A DNA stretch of 64,000 nucleotides from Bacillus massiliglaciei (GTDB lineage Bacteria > Bacillota > Bacilli > Bacillales > DSM-1321), in the NCBI RefSeq assembly GCF_900098925.1, contig NZ_LT622360.1, positions 323,135-387,134 of the forward strand. Reading direction: 5' to 3'. A program made the translations under genes and the position numbers. The notes under the pieces are model-generated. The model made no database searches, was not told where the DNA came from, and saw only the letters and a list, made by a program, of their open reading frames with translations. Below, in pieces: positions 35,242 through 43,236 of this stretch. The number at the start of each line of letters is the position of its first letter. Positions within the stretch are counted from its first letter, which is position 1.

Positions 35242-36216
35242 ATGTTGTTAAAGCCTTATTTGGAGAAAATAAAATATATGGGAGAGGATGCTCTCCGTTT
35301 TGGAAATGATGAATTGGAAGGGGTTCTCGTCCCAAATCTGGGAAGTAATTTATTATCTCTCGTCTATAAAAAAAGCGGAACGGACATCTTCAGAACTCCT
35401 GACAGTATTGAGGAATATCATCAAGCTCCGACTTTGTTTGGACACCCCGTTTTATTCCCGCCTAATCGAATTGAGGACGGGGCATTTAAGTTCCAAGGAA
35501 GGGACTATCAGTTTACAATCAATGAACCAGAAAAACATAATCGTTTACATGGTTTTGTACATGACAAGCCGTGGAAGCTGATTGCGCAACATGTAACAAA
35601 TGATCAAATTCAAATCCAGACTCAGATTTGCAGCGAAGATTTCCCGTCCATTCTGCAGGAATTTCCTCACTCTTTTTCGATTATAATGACGTATAACCTG
35701 AAAGGAAGTAAGTTAAGTATAGAAGCGGAAATCGAAAATAAAGGGGAGGAAGTAATGCCCGCCGGGATTGGGTATCATACAACAATTCCTTTGCCGCTAT
35801 GCAGACATAGCATATCGAAGACTGTAATGGTCCGCCTGCCTGTCCATAAAAAATGGCTGCTTAATGAAAGATCTTTGCCAACAGGAGAATGGATACCGGA
35901 ACTCCGGCTTAAAAGCGGGATACTTATTAAAGACAGAACATTTGATGATATTTATCAATATGATGCTGAGAGTACTGACATCAATGAAGCGCTTTTAGAG
36001 GACAGAGAAGAAGGGCTTAGGATTCGCTATCAAAGCGATGAAAATTTTCGGCAGTGGGTTCTGTTTAACGACACGGGTTTTATCTGTCTAGAACCGTATT
36101 CCTGGGTAACGAATGCGCCTAATCTTGATTTACCGGAAAATGTGACAGGCATGAAAAGCTTACAGCCAAAGGAAAAATGGACAGTTGCCGTCAAGTTTTC
36201 AGCTGAAACAATATAG
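35242..36216 (+). CDS. Aldose 1-epimerase family protein
   Basis: 324 residues of the galactose-mutarotase fold. Seen are VLFPPNRIEDGAF, the His in NRLHGFVHDKPW, GIGYHTTIPLP for the second catalytic-type His, and the base Glu in FICLEPYSWVTNAPN. Of the YphB/LacX-like branch rather than canonical GalM. AAAGGAGGAG lies upstream of ATG 35242. Interconverts alpha and beta anomers of a sugar; sugar unknown. Confidence 0.87.
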   Translation: MLLKPYLEKIKYMGEDALRFGNDELEGVLVPNLGSNLLSLVYKKSGTDIFRTPDSIEEYHQAPTLFGHPVLFPPNRIEDGAFKFQGRDYQFTINEPEKHNRLHGFVHDKPWKLIAQHVTNDQIQIQTQICSEDFPSILQEFPHSFSIIMTYNLKGSKLSIEAEIENKGEEVMPAGIGYHTTIPLPLCRHSISKTVMVRLPVHKKWLLNERSLPTGEWIPELRLKSGILIKDRTFDDIYQYDAESTDINEALLEDREEGLRIRYQSDENFRQWVLFNDTGFICLEPYSWVTNAPNLDLPENVTGMKSLQPKEKWTVAVKFSAETI

Positions 36217-36319
36217 AGCTAATTCTAATTGTGTATTTCATGGCATGTCTTGAGAGGTTCTTTATATAATATTAAATAAAGCTCCATATAGTAATGTCAT
36301 AGAAAGGTAGGATGTGTAT

Positions 36320-37108
36320 ATGTCTTTACAAGCGATAGAGAAAGAGGTTTTGCAGCTTGCAGAAGAGTTTAATGGGAAATTTGCCTGCCAGATTGTTTGG
36401 GATGAGGAAATCATTGACTATCATTCAGATGAACGATTTCAATCCGCCAGCCTGATAAAAATACCGATGATTGTAGAAGGATTTCGGCAGGCAGAAGCAA
36501 AAGAAATTTACTTGAATCAGCCAGTAACGATCCGCCGAGAACAAATAACAGGAGGATCGGGTGTCCTGCATGCTCTTTCGGATAAGGTGTTTTTAACACT
36601 GGAAGACTTGCTTACTCTAATGATTACGGTTTCCGATAATACATCGACTAATATCCTGATTGATTTACTTGGTTTTGATAAAATCAATCAGTGCTGCCGT
36701 GATCTTGGTTTAAAAAATACAGTCCTTGAGCGGAAAATGTTTGATTTTAAAGCAAAGAAAGAAGGCAAAGACAATTTCATTACGGCGGCTGATACAATCA
36801 CTTCTCTAAAGGCAATACATACCGGGAGCGTATTAAGTAAGGAGAGCCATGAGAAGATTCTCCGTGTGTTTGAGAATCAGCAATTCAGAGAAAAATTACC
36901 GGCCAGGATGGGCAAGGGAGTGAAGGTTGCCGGCAAAACAGGGGGAATACAGGGAGTATCCCATGATGCTGCGATTCTTCGTTCCGACACTCAGACAGTA
37001 TATGCAGCTGTGTTAACAGAAGAAATCACTTCTGATGAAGACAGCCGTCAAGTTATGGGGAAAATCGGAAAGCTGCTATATGATGAAATAATGAAGAGAG
37101 AAAGCTGA
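36320..37108 (+). CDS. Cytoplasmic class A beta-lactamase-fold serine hydrolase
   Basis: 262 residues. The three penicillin-recognising motifs are present: SLIK (SxxK, about 45-48), SDN in TVSDNTSTNIL (about 106) and KTG in VAGKTGGIQG (about 208). There is no signal peptide, and the omega-loop segment that normally carries Glu166-xx-Leu-Asn reads RKMFDFKAKKEGKD, without that Glu, so efficient beta-lactam hydrolysis is unlikely. Related proteins are annotated as serine hydrolases of unknown role. ATG 36320 is preferred; GTG 36314 is the alternative. Confidence 0.85.
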   Translation: MSLQAIEKEVLQLAEEFNGKFACQIVWDEEIIDYHSDERFQSASLIKIPMIVEGFRQAEAKEIYLNQPVTIRREQITGGSGVLHALSDKVFLTLEDLLTLMITVSDNTSTNILIDLLGFDKINQCCRDLGLKNTVLERKMFDFKAKKEGKDNFITAADTITSLKAIHTGSVLSKESHEKILRVFENQQFREKLPARMGKGVKVAGKTGGIQGVSHDAAILRSDTQTVYAAVLTEEITSDEDSRQVMGKIGKLLYDEIMKRES

Positions 37109-37113
37109 ACGTT

Positions 37114-37142
37114 CCGCAGAGAAGTTTCTGCGGGATTTTTTA
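37114..37142 (+). terminator. Intrinsic terminator
   Basis: CCGCAGA (37114-37120) pairs with TCTGCGG (37127-37133), followed by GATTTTTTAT. Confidence 0.9.
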
Positions 37143-37220
37143 TGTTTAGGCTGGATTTTAAAGGTTATCATGGCAGAAGAGCATGATTAAGATATGGAAG
37201 AAGCAGAGGGCGGCGGTAAA

Positions 37221-38063
37221 ATGAACAAATTTATACCATTAAAAGACGGAAGGAAAATTGGTTATAGAGAAGCAGGAATGAAAGATGGAATCCCTCTATT
37301 TGTATGCCACAGTACTGAAGGAACCGGACAGGGCCTGGATGATGTAAATCAGCTCGCCTGCCATTTTGGAGTTCGGCTTATCGAATTGCACCGTCCTGGA
37401 TATGGATTATCTGCGGATTTGAAAGGGAGAGAACCTTTGGACTTTGCAGAAAAGGTCATAGAATGTGCACAGTATTTGCGCCTGAAAGGCTACTTTGTTC
37501 TTGGAATATCAGGCGGCGGGATTTATGCTTTAGCCTGTGCTTATGTATGTCCTGAAAAGGTGATGGGAGCTATTCTTTTTCCCGGCTTTGGAGCTTTCTC
37601 GACTGCTTGGAGAAAAAAACATCCGAAAAGAGCAGGTCAATTTTTTTCTAAATATTTTGCTGCTTTATCTCTTATGACTGTCAAAAGCCAATTTAAACGA
37701 ATTTATAAGAGACGTCCTGGTGAACGAAGTAATACAGTCAGCGAGTTAGATGAAGAGATTAAAGAGATGCAAAAGGAGTATGAGCAGGCTGTTACTTCTG
37801 TCATGTATGAATCGAGGATGCTTCAAAACGCATGGGAAATTCCATTGAAAAAGATAGCGGTGCCAGTGGAGATTTATGAATATAGAAAATTCAGAGGGAG
37901 CAGTATTTTGTCTGCCCAGCAGCAGAAACAGCTTCCCGATGTAAGGGTGCATAAGGCTCCGGGGGAATCCCGTGATTTATGGAGTCACAAGCTTTCACAT
38001 GTGAGAACAAGTTCACAAGCAGGCGATTCGTCCCGAAAAGAATCGAATTCAGAAGAGGATTGA
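37221..38063 (+). CDS. Alpha/beta hydrolase
   Basis: About 280 residues. N-terminal LKDGRKIGYREAGMKDGIPLFVCHSTEGTG, HRPGYGLS as in epoxide hydrolase/haloperoxidase-like proteins, and nucleophile elbow GISGGG (Ser). The second half is unusual: it is rich in Lys/Arg/Glu (FKRIYKRRPGERSN) and the usual C-terminal GGH-type catalytic His segment is not obvious; the tail SSRKESNSEED is hydrophilic. ATG 37221 after GAGGGCGGCGG; the ATG at 37194 has no site. Substrate unknown. Confidence 0.78.
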   Translation: MNKFIPLKDGRKIGYREAGMKDGIPLFVCHSTEGTGQGLDDVNQLACHFGVRLIELHRPGYGLSADLKGREPLDFAEKVIECAQYLRLKGYFVLGISGGGIYALACAYVCPEKVMGAILFPGFGAFSTAWRKKHPKRAGQFFSKYFAALSLMTVKSQFKRIYKRRPGERSNTVSELDEEIKEMQKEYEQAVTSVMYESRMLQNAWEIPLKKIAVPVEIYEYRKFRGSSILSAQQQKQLPDVRVHKAPGESRDLWSHKLSHVRTSSQAGDSSRKESNSEED

Positions 38064-38125
38064 GCTTGCTGGCGGCATAGAGTAGAATGAGAGAAGAGAA
38101 TCTAGTTTTTTGAAGGAGCTGCACT

Positions 38126-38302
38126 ATGGTAAAGTTGGGATGGATTTTAACACTGGCAGGGGCTTTGGCGATTATTGGAAGTATATTATATCCCCTGGAC
38201 GTAATTAGTAAGACAGAAGTGCTCTATCTATTAATTGGGGGAGCTGTCTTAATGTTCGCAGGATCGATGATCAGAAATTTCGCGGTGCTCCGAAAAAAAT
38301 AA
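38126..38302 (+). CDS. Small two-helix membrane protein
   Basis: 58 residues. Two hydrophobic helices are evident: GWILTLAGALAIIGSILYPL and VLYLLIGGAVLMFAGSMI, joined by DVISKTE and followed by a basic tail VLRKK. GAAGGAG lies 8 nt before the ATG and an intrinsic terminator follows the stop, which together support a real gene. Function unknown; 62 bp after the hydrolase gene. Confidence 0.75.
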   Translation: MVKLGWILTLAGALAIIGSILYPLDVISKTEVLYLLIGGAVLMFAGSMIRNFAVLRKK

Positions 38303-38307
38303 AACTG

Positions 38308-38343
38308 AAAAAAGGCTGCTGTCATATGACCGCAGCCTTTTTA
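38308..38343. terminator. Bidirectional intrinsic terminator
   Basis: AAAAAAGGCTGC pairs with GCAGCCTTTTT, with GTCATATGAC closing the inner stem. It stands between the small membrane gene and the convergent aminopeptidase gene. Confidence 0.93.
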
Positions 38344-38373
38344 TTTACAATAAATGAATAGGAAGAAATAGGA

Positions 38374-39606
38374 TTAAAAAGCCCAATCTCCGTTCTTGAA
38401 GACAGGCTCTTTAGTGCCGTCTTTCTTAATCCCGTCTATATTCATCTTCTCAGAGCCAATCATGAAATCAACATGGGTCAGGCTTTCATTGATTCCTCTG
38501 TCCTTTAATTCTTCGGGGCTCATTGTTTTTCCGCCCTCAATACAAAATGCATATGCGCTTCCGATCGCCAGATGATTAGACGCGTTTTCATCAAATAGAG
38601 TATTAAAGAATAATACATTAGACTGCGAGATAGGGGAGTTGAAAGGCACTAATGCCACTTCTCCTAAATAGTGTGAGCCCTCATCTGTTTCCACAAGCTG
38701 CTTCAGAATACTTTCACCTTCTTCAGCTGTAACGCGCACAATTCGCCCTTCTTCAAATGTGATTGTAAAATTGTCGATGATATTCCCGCTGTAACTTAGC
38801 GGCTTGGTGCTTGTTACCGTTCCATTGACGCCTGTTCTAAGAGGGACCGTGAATACTTCTTCGGTCGGCATATTTGCCATGAATTCATGGCCTTTTTCAT
38901 TAACAGAACCGGCTCCGACCCAAAGGTGTGTTTCAGGAAGCTCGATGGTTAAATCGGTGCCTGGCGCCGTATAATGAAGTTTATGGTAGCGTTTTTCATT
39001 TAGATAGTCTACTTTCTCATGAAGGGAAAGGTCATGTTTCTTCCAAGCTTCCACTGGATGATCTGTATCTACTCTGACCGCTCTAAAAATAGCATTCCAA
39101 AGTTTATGTACTCGCTGCTCTTCCGGTTCATTCGCAAAGACTTTGTCCGCCCAAGCCTGAGAAGGGACGGCAATAATGGACCAGCTGACTTTGTCTGACT
39201 GCATAGCCTGTCTCCAAGGTTTCAGCGCTTTTCCCGCGGCCTTTTGGAAGTTCGCAATCCGCTCTCCTTTTATACCTTTCAATAAATCTGGACCGGAGGA
39301 TACGATGGAAAGGAATGCGGCTCCTTTTTCAGCTAACTCTATCGTCTCTTTAGCCCGCCATTCTGGATATTCTTTAAAGGCTTCCTCAGGGGCTAATTCG
39401 TATTTGGTTCGTGAAACTATGTCATCTGACCAGTTTACGATTACATTGCTGGCACCTGCCTCATAGGCTTTCCTGACAATGAGCCGAACGATTTCAGCAC
39501 CTTCTAATGCTGTATTGATAACAAGCGTTTGCCCTGGCTGGATGTTCACGCCTACTTTTACGGCTAATTCTGCGTACTTTTCCAAATTTGTCTGAAACTC
39601 AGTCAT
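38374..39606 (-). CDS. M29-family aminopeptidase (AmpS type)
   Basis: 410 residues. Features of the AmpS/PepS clan: NLEKYAELAVKVGVNIQPGQ at the N-terminus, Glu ligands in the MANMPTEEVFTVP region and LGEVALVPF, His in SNHLAIGSAYAF, and the C-terminal LTHVDFMIGSEKMNIDG with His-Asp metal ligands. A co-catalytic metal aminopeptidase for cytoplasmic peptide turnover. Start ATG with GGAAAGGAAG upstream. It lies near a POT peptide transporter gene on the same strand, separated by an IS1182-family insertion. Confidence 0.92.
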   Translation of the reverse strand: MTEFQTNLEKYAELAVKVGVNIQPGQTLVINTALEGAEIVRLIVRKAYEAGASNVIVNWSDDIVSRTKYELAPEEAFKEYPEWRAKETIELAEKGAAFLSIVSSGPDLLKGIKGERIANFQKAAGKALKPWRQAMQSDKVSWSIIAVPSQAWADKVFANEPEEQRVHKLWNAIFRAVRVDTDHPVEAWKKHDLSLHEKVDYLNEKRYHKLHYTAPGTDLTIELPETHLWVGAGSVNEKGHEFMANMPTEEVFTVPLRTGVNGTVTSTKPLSYSGNIIDNFTITFEEGRIVRVTAEEGESILKQLVETDEGSHYLGEVALVPFNSPISQSNVLFFNTLFDENASNHLAIGSAYAFCIEGGKTMSPEELKDRGINESLTHVDFMIGSEKMNIDGIKKDGTKEPVFKNGDWAF

Positions 39607-39718
39607 GAAACTGACACTTCCTTTCCCATTTCTCTATATAATTGTACTGATAATTCAGGGAAAAAGAAACAATTTTACTTATAGCAAGGGGGAAAGCATG
39701 AGAATTTTCCAATAAAAA

Positions 39719-39742
39719 AGGCCCAATATTATAATTGGGCCT
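39719..39742. repeat. 24-bp target duplication carrying a hairpin (left copy)
   Basis: A palindromic word with arms AGGCCCAAT and ATTGGGCCT, identical to 41364-41387. On the minus strand it is followed by a T-tract, so it was the terminator of the peptide transporter gene before the IS inserted beside it. Confidence 0.85.
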
Positions 39743-39743
39743 C

Positions 39744-39789
39744 AGACTGTAGACAAACTCGAAATTCGAGTTTGCCTACAGTCTTTTTT
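39744..39789 (+). terminator. Terminator hairpin at left end of IS1182-family element
   Basis: AGACTGTAGACAAACTCGAA pairs with TTCGAGTTTGCCTACAGTCT (one mismatch) and is followed by TTTTTTC. Probably blocks read-through from outside into the transposase. Confidence 0.85.
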
Positions 39790-39826
39790 CTTTTAAAATA
39801 ATAGTAATAGTTTTTGAAATAGTGTT

Positions 39827-39952
39827 AGTTGATTTTCGTTTCGGCGGACGCTTTCCGCGGGCGTGGCCCAATCCTCCTCGTCGCTTTGCTCCTGCGGGGT
39901 ATCGGCCTTCACGCTTTTCCCGCAGGAGTCGCCGCCTGCACTACAATCAACT
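39827..39952. repeat. GC-rich folded element inside the IS1182-family element
   Basis: A 126-bp block bounded by AGTTGATT (39827-39834) and its reverse complement AATCAACT (39945-39952), with a nested perfect stem CTCCTGCGGG (39889-39898) / CCCGCAGGAG (39919-39928) and partly paired GGCGGAC/GTCGCCG arms. It is far more GC-rich than its surroundings. I recall very similar blocks as dispersed repeats in many Bacillus genomes, unverified here. Confidence 0.75.
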
Positions 39953-39984
39953 CCTTTCTAAATAAATGTCTGAGGTGAATGGAT

Positions 39985-41244
39985 ATGATGACAAAAAATC
40001 AAATAAGTGAACGTGATCAAATGGAAATGATTACAATAGAGCAACTTGTACCACAGGATCATTTGGTCAGAAAGCTTGAATCAGCGATTGATTTTTCTTT
40101 CATCTATCCACTAGTTGAATCACTGTATTCAACACTAGGTCGACCTAGTGTTGATCCAGTCGTATTAATTAAAATGACATTTGTTCAATATGTATTTGGA
40201 ATTCGTTCAATGCGTCAAACAATAAGAGAAATTGAAACAAATATGGCGTATCGTTGGTTTTTAGGGTTTGGATTTCATTCAGAAGTACCGCACTTTTCTA
40301 TCCTTCGGTAACAATTATGAATGTCGTTTCCAAGATACGGATATCTTCGAACAGATTTTCTATCGAATTCTTAAAGAAATTGCAGATAAAGGACTACTAA
40401 GTGCTGACCATGTCTTCATCGATTCAACACATGTTAAAGCAAGTGCGAATAAACATAAATTCGAAAAGAAGATAGTTCGTAAAGAGACTCGGGCATATGA
40501 AGCTAAACTTCAAGAAGAATTGAATCAAGATCGAGTTGATCATGGGAAGAAACCATTCCCATCAGATAAATTTGAAAAAGAAGAAGTTAAGGAGATTAAA
40601 GAGAGTACAACAGATCCTGAAAGTGGCTATTATGTAAAAGATGAAAGAACGAAACAGTTTGCTTATTCATTCCATGCGGCTGCGGACCGGTATGGGTTTA
40701 TACTTGGGGCGGTTGTGACACCTGGAAATGTTCATGATAGTCATATGCTTCAGCCACTTGTTGAAAAGGTTATGGAAAAAGTGAAGAAGCCACTTGCTGT
40801 TGCTGCCGATGCTGCTTATAAAACTCCTGCGATTACTAAATTCTTATTTGAACATGAGATTCAACCAGTACTTCCTTATACAAGACCCAAAACGAAAGAT
40901 GGGTTTTTACGCAAGCACGATTATGTATATGACGAGTACTATGATTGCTACCTATGTCCGGAAGGACAGGTTCTAAAATATTCAACTACCACCAAAGAAG
41001 GCAAACGCCAATACAAGTCGAACCCAGTTCAATGTGCCAATTGTCCTTTACTCGCTCAATGTACAAATAGTAAGGAGCACAGAAAAATGATTGAACGTGT
41101 CTTTGCGAATGCGAAAGAAAAGCATGGTATGCGATGGACATTCGAGGGATTAAAAAATTGTCCATGCAGGCGATGCTTACTTTTGCTGCTATGAATTTAA
41201 AGAAGCTTGCCAATTGGACATGGCAAGCTTCGGCTATGGTCTAA
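39985..41244 (+). pseudogene. IS1182-family transposase, two frameshifts
   Basis: The reading frame starts at ATG 39985 (GAGGTGA upstream) with the DUF772 domain (LVPQDHLVRKLESAIDFSFIYPLV, MRQTIREIETNMAYRWFLG). An extra base near 40300 ends that frame at 40311 while the protein continues one frame over (DTDIFEQIFYRILKEIADKG). A missing base in the A-run near 41152 shifts it back, so the natural C-terminus (MQAMLTFAAMNLKKLANWTW) ends at TAA 41244. The DDE residues remain: VFIDSTHVKASAN, VAADAAYKTPA, IERVFANAKEKHGMRW. Real decay or sequencing errors are both possible; the second site is a homopolymer. Confidence 0.88.
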
Positions 41245-41313
41245 AATAGAATACTCGAAGAGCATTTTGCTTAAAATCAGACCATAAAATACCTAAGAAA
41301 ATCTCAAAAAGAC

Positions 41314-41351
41314 AAAAGGCCTTCAGAATGAGACCATTCTGAAGGCCTTTT
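41314..41351. terminator. Terminator hairpin at right end of IS1182-family element
   Basis: AAAAGGCCTTCAGAATG (41314-41330) pairs perfectly with CATTCTGAAGGCCTTTT (41335-41351), a 17-bp stem with a 4-nt loop. It can stop transcription in both directions and may now stand in for the displaced T-tract of the peptide transporter gene. Confidence 0.92.
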
Positions 41352-41363
41352 GTCGACAATCTG

Positions 41364-41387
41364 AGGCCCAATATTATAATTGGGCCT
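41364..41387. repeat. 24-bp target duplication carrying a hairpin (right copy)
   Basis: Identical to 39719-39742. This copy still lies just after the peptide transporter stop (minus strand) but is now followed by the IS end instead of the T-tract. Confidence 0.85.
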
Positions 41388-41447
41388 CAATACCGATTAA
41401 TCCCATTTTTTTGATAATTCAGGTTAAAAAAGGATTTAGATATTTTT

Positions 41448-42932
41448 TTACAGAATGCCTTTCATGGCACGCTGAATTTTTGATGATAAGATGAAGAGCA
41501 AGATTCCTAAACCAATGGCAAGGAATCCTAAGATTCCGAAATACATCAATTCAGTATCTTTGTCATAAAAACGTACAAGCTGGGCATTGACAGCCTGGGC
41601 AGCAGCATTCGACAAGAACCAAAGACTCATCGTTTGTGCAGAAAAGGCAGCCGGTGCCAATTTCGTTGTAGCAGATAATCCTACAGGAGAAAGAAGGAGC
41701 TCTCCGATTACAACTAGGAAATAACTTAGTACAAGCCATAACGGACTTACTAAAGACTCAGTCCCATTCATAGCTGGAATCATCATCACGATGAAAGATA
41801 AACCAGCGAATATTAAACCAAATGAAAACTTCTTAGGTGTCGATGGCTGTCTTTTACCTAATTTAAGCCAAAGCCATGCGAAAATAGGTGCAAATGCAAT
41901 AATGAACAATGGATTAAGAGATTGGAACCAAGAGGCTGGAATCGTAAACCCGGCAAGTTCCAGCTGTGTCCGATTCGCTGCATAGTCAGTCAAAATAGAT
42001 GAACCTTGCTCTTGAATCGCCCAGAACATCATAGCAGCAATAAATAATGGAATATAGGCAAGAATTCTTGAACGCTCAACATCTGTTGTTTTTTTGCTTC
42101 GATACATCACGATGAAGTATGCAGTTGGAATTAGGATTCCTAAAAAGCTGACAATCAGGATAAATAATTCAATTGTCAGAATTCCGGTTGTAATCCCGAT
42201 TGCTGCAAGAATGATGATGATCAGTAATCCAACACCGATTCTTCCAAGGACAAGCTTGCGGTTTTCCTTAGTTAATGGATTAGGTACCTGAGAACCGGCA
42301 GTCCCAAGAAAGCTTTTCTTTGTCAGCATAAAAATGATAAGTCCGATAAACATACCAATAGCAGCTAAACCAAAGCCTAGGTGGAAACTGTAATTTTCTC
42401 CGATAGTTCCGACAATTAAAGGTGCAATGAAGGCACCGGCGTTAATACCCATGTAAAAAATACTGAATCCTGAATCACGGCGGGCATCTTCCTTACTGTA
42501 AAGGTCACCGACAATAGAGGAAGCATTTGGTTTTAGTAAACCAGTACCAATTACGATAAAGAACATGGATGCCAGTAAAGCTGTAAAGTTACCAGGTAAA
42601 GCAAGGATGATATGGCCGATCATTATTAACACGCCGCCATAAAAAACGGTCTTTGTTGTACCAAACAAACGGTCAGCGATCCATCCGCCAATGATTCCGG
42701 ACATGTACACCAATGAACCGTAGATGGCCATAATAGAAAGGGCGGTGCTCTTGTCTATATCAAAATTGCCGCTGTTGATTTCGGCATACATGTAGAGAAG
42801 CAGGATTGCTCTCATTCCATAATAAGAAAACCGTTCCCAAAATTCAGTGAAAAACAGGGTGAACAGCCCTTTAGGATGGCCGAAAAATCCTGTCTGAGGA
42901 ATATGACGGGCCTCCTTATTTTTGTCTGTCAT
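41448..42932 (-). CDS. dtpT: POT-family proton-dependent di/tripeptide transporter
   Basis: 494 residues with about fourteen membrane segments. The proton-coupling motif ExxER appears in FFTEFWERFSYYGMRAILLLY, followed by FGTTKTVFYGGVLIMIGH and the second POT signature FSIFYMGINAGAFIAPL. Imports di- and tripeptides with protons at the cytoplasmic membrane. GGAGGTAAGACGTA precedes the ATG on the minus strand. Its terminator was displaced by the IS1182-family insertion. A candidate CodY box lies about 125 bp upstream. Confidence 0.93.
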   Translation of the reverse strand: MTDKNKEARHIPQTGFFGHPKGLFTLFFTEFWERFSYYGMRAILLLYMYAEINSGNFDIDKSTALSIMAIYGSLVYMSGIIGGWIADRLFGTTKTVFYGGVLIMIGHIILALPGNFTALLASMFFIVIGTGLLKPNASSIVGDLYSKEDARRDSGFSIFYMGINAGAFIAPLIVGTIGENYSFHLGFGLAAIGMFIGLIIFMLTKKSFLGTAGSQVPNPLTKENRKLVLGRIGVGLLIIIILAAIGITTGILTIELFILIVSFLGILIPTAYFIVMYRSKKTTDVERSRILAYIPLFIAAMMFWAIQEQGSSILTDYAANRTQLELAGFTIPASWFQSLNPLFIIAFAPIFAWLWLKLGKRQPSTPKKFSFGLIFAGLSFIVMMIPAMNGTESLVSPLWLVLSYFLVVIGELLLSPVGLSATTKLAPAAFSAQTMSLWFLSNAAAQAVNAQLVRFYDKDTELMYFGILGFLAIGLGILLFILSSKIQRAMKGIL

Positions 42933-43053
42933 TACGTCTTACCTCCCATAATAGTGCTAAACTACTCTTTTATCTCTAAAGTAAAAATGATAAACCTATT
43001 TAACACAAAATTCAACAAAAAATCGCAGAATAGAATAATTTCTGTATTGTTAG

Positions 43054-43068
43054 AAGTAACTGAAAATT
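43054..43068. promoter_or_regulatory. Candidate CodY box upstream of the peptide transporter
   Basis: AAGTAACTGAAAATT matches the palindromic CodY motif AATTTTCWGAAAATT at 12 of 15 positions. Its position upstream of a peptide transporter is biologically plausible, but in such AT-rich DNA three mismatches are weak support. Confidence 0.4.
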
Positions 43069-43196
43069 CTGTATTAAATAGGTGTTTAGAGACATTAATT
43101 ATTATTTTAGTATATAAAAAAAAAGAAGAGTGTCAATGAGGGGAATGCTGGAAGGTCCTGAATCGTCATGGAGAAGGATCGAGGGAAAGACAAGTG

Positions 43197-43231
43197 AAAA
43201 AGGCCCATTCAAAGAGAATGGGCCTTTTTTC
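43197..43231. terminator. Intrinsic terminator of dhaS
   Basis: AAAAAGGCCCATTC and GAATGGGCCTTTTTT form a 14-bp perfect stem with loop AAAGA; functional on the minus strand and probably both. Confidence 0.93.
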
Positions 43232-43236
43232 TTGGA

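Larger units (their letters stand above)
39743..41363 (+). mobile_element. IS1182-family insertion sequence (1621 bp)
   Basis: Ends are imperfect inverted repeats: CAGACTGTAGACAAA on the left and TTTGTCGACAATCTG on the right. Flanked by a perfect 24-bp direct repeat that is itself a terminator hairpin. Contains one transposase frame with two frameshifts, hairpin terminators just inside both ends, and a GC-rich structured block upstream of the transposase. Confidence 0.9.
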
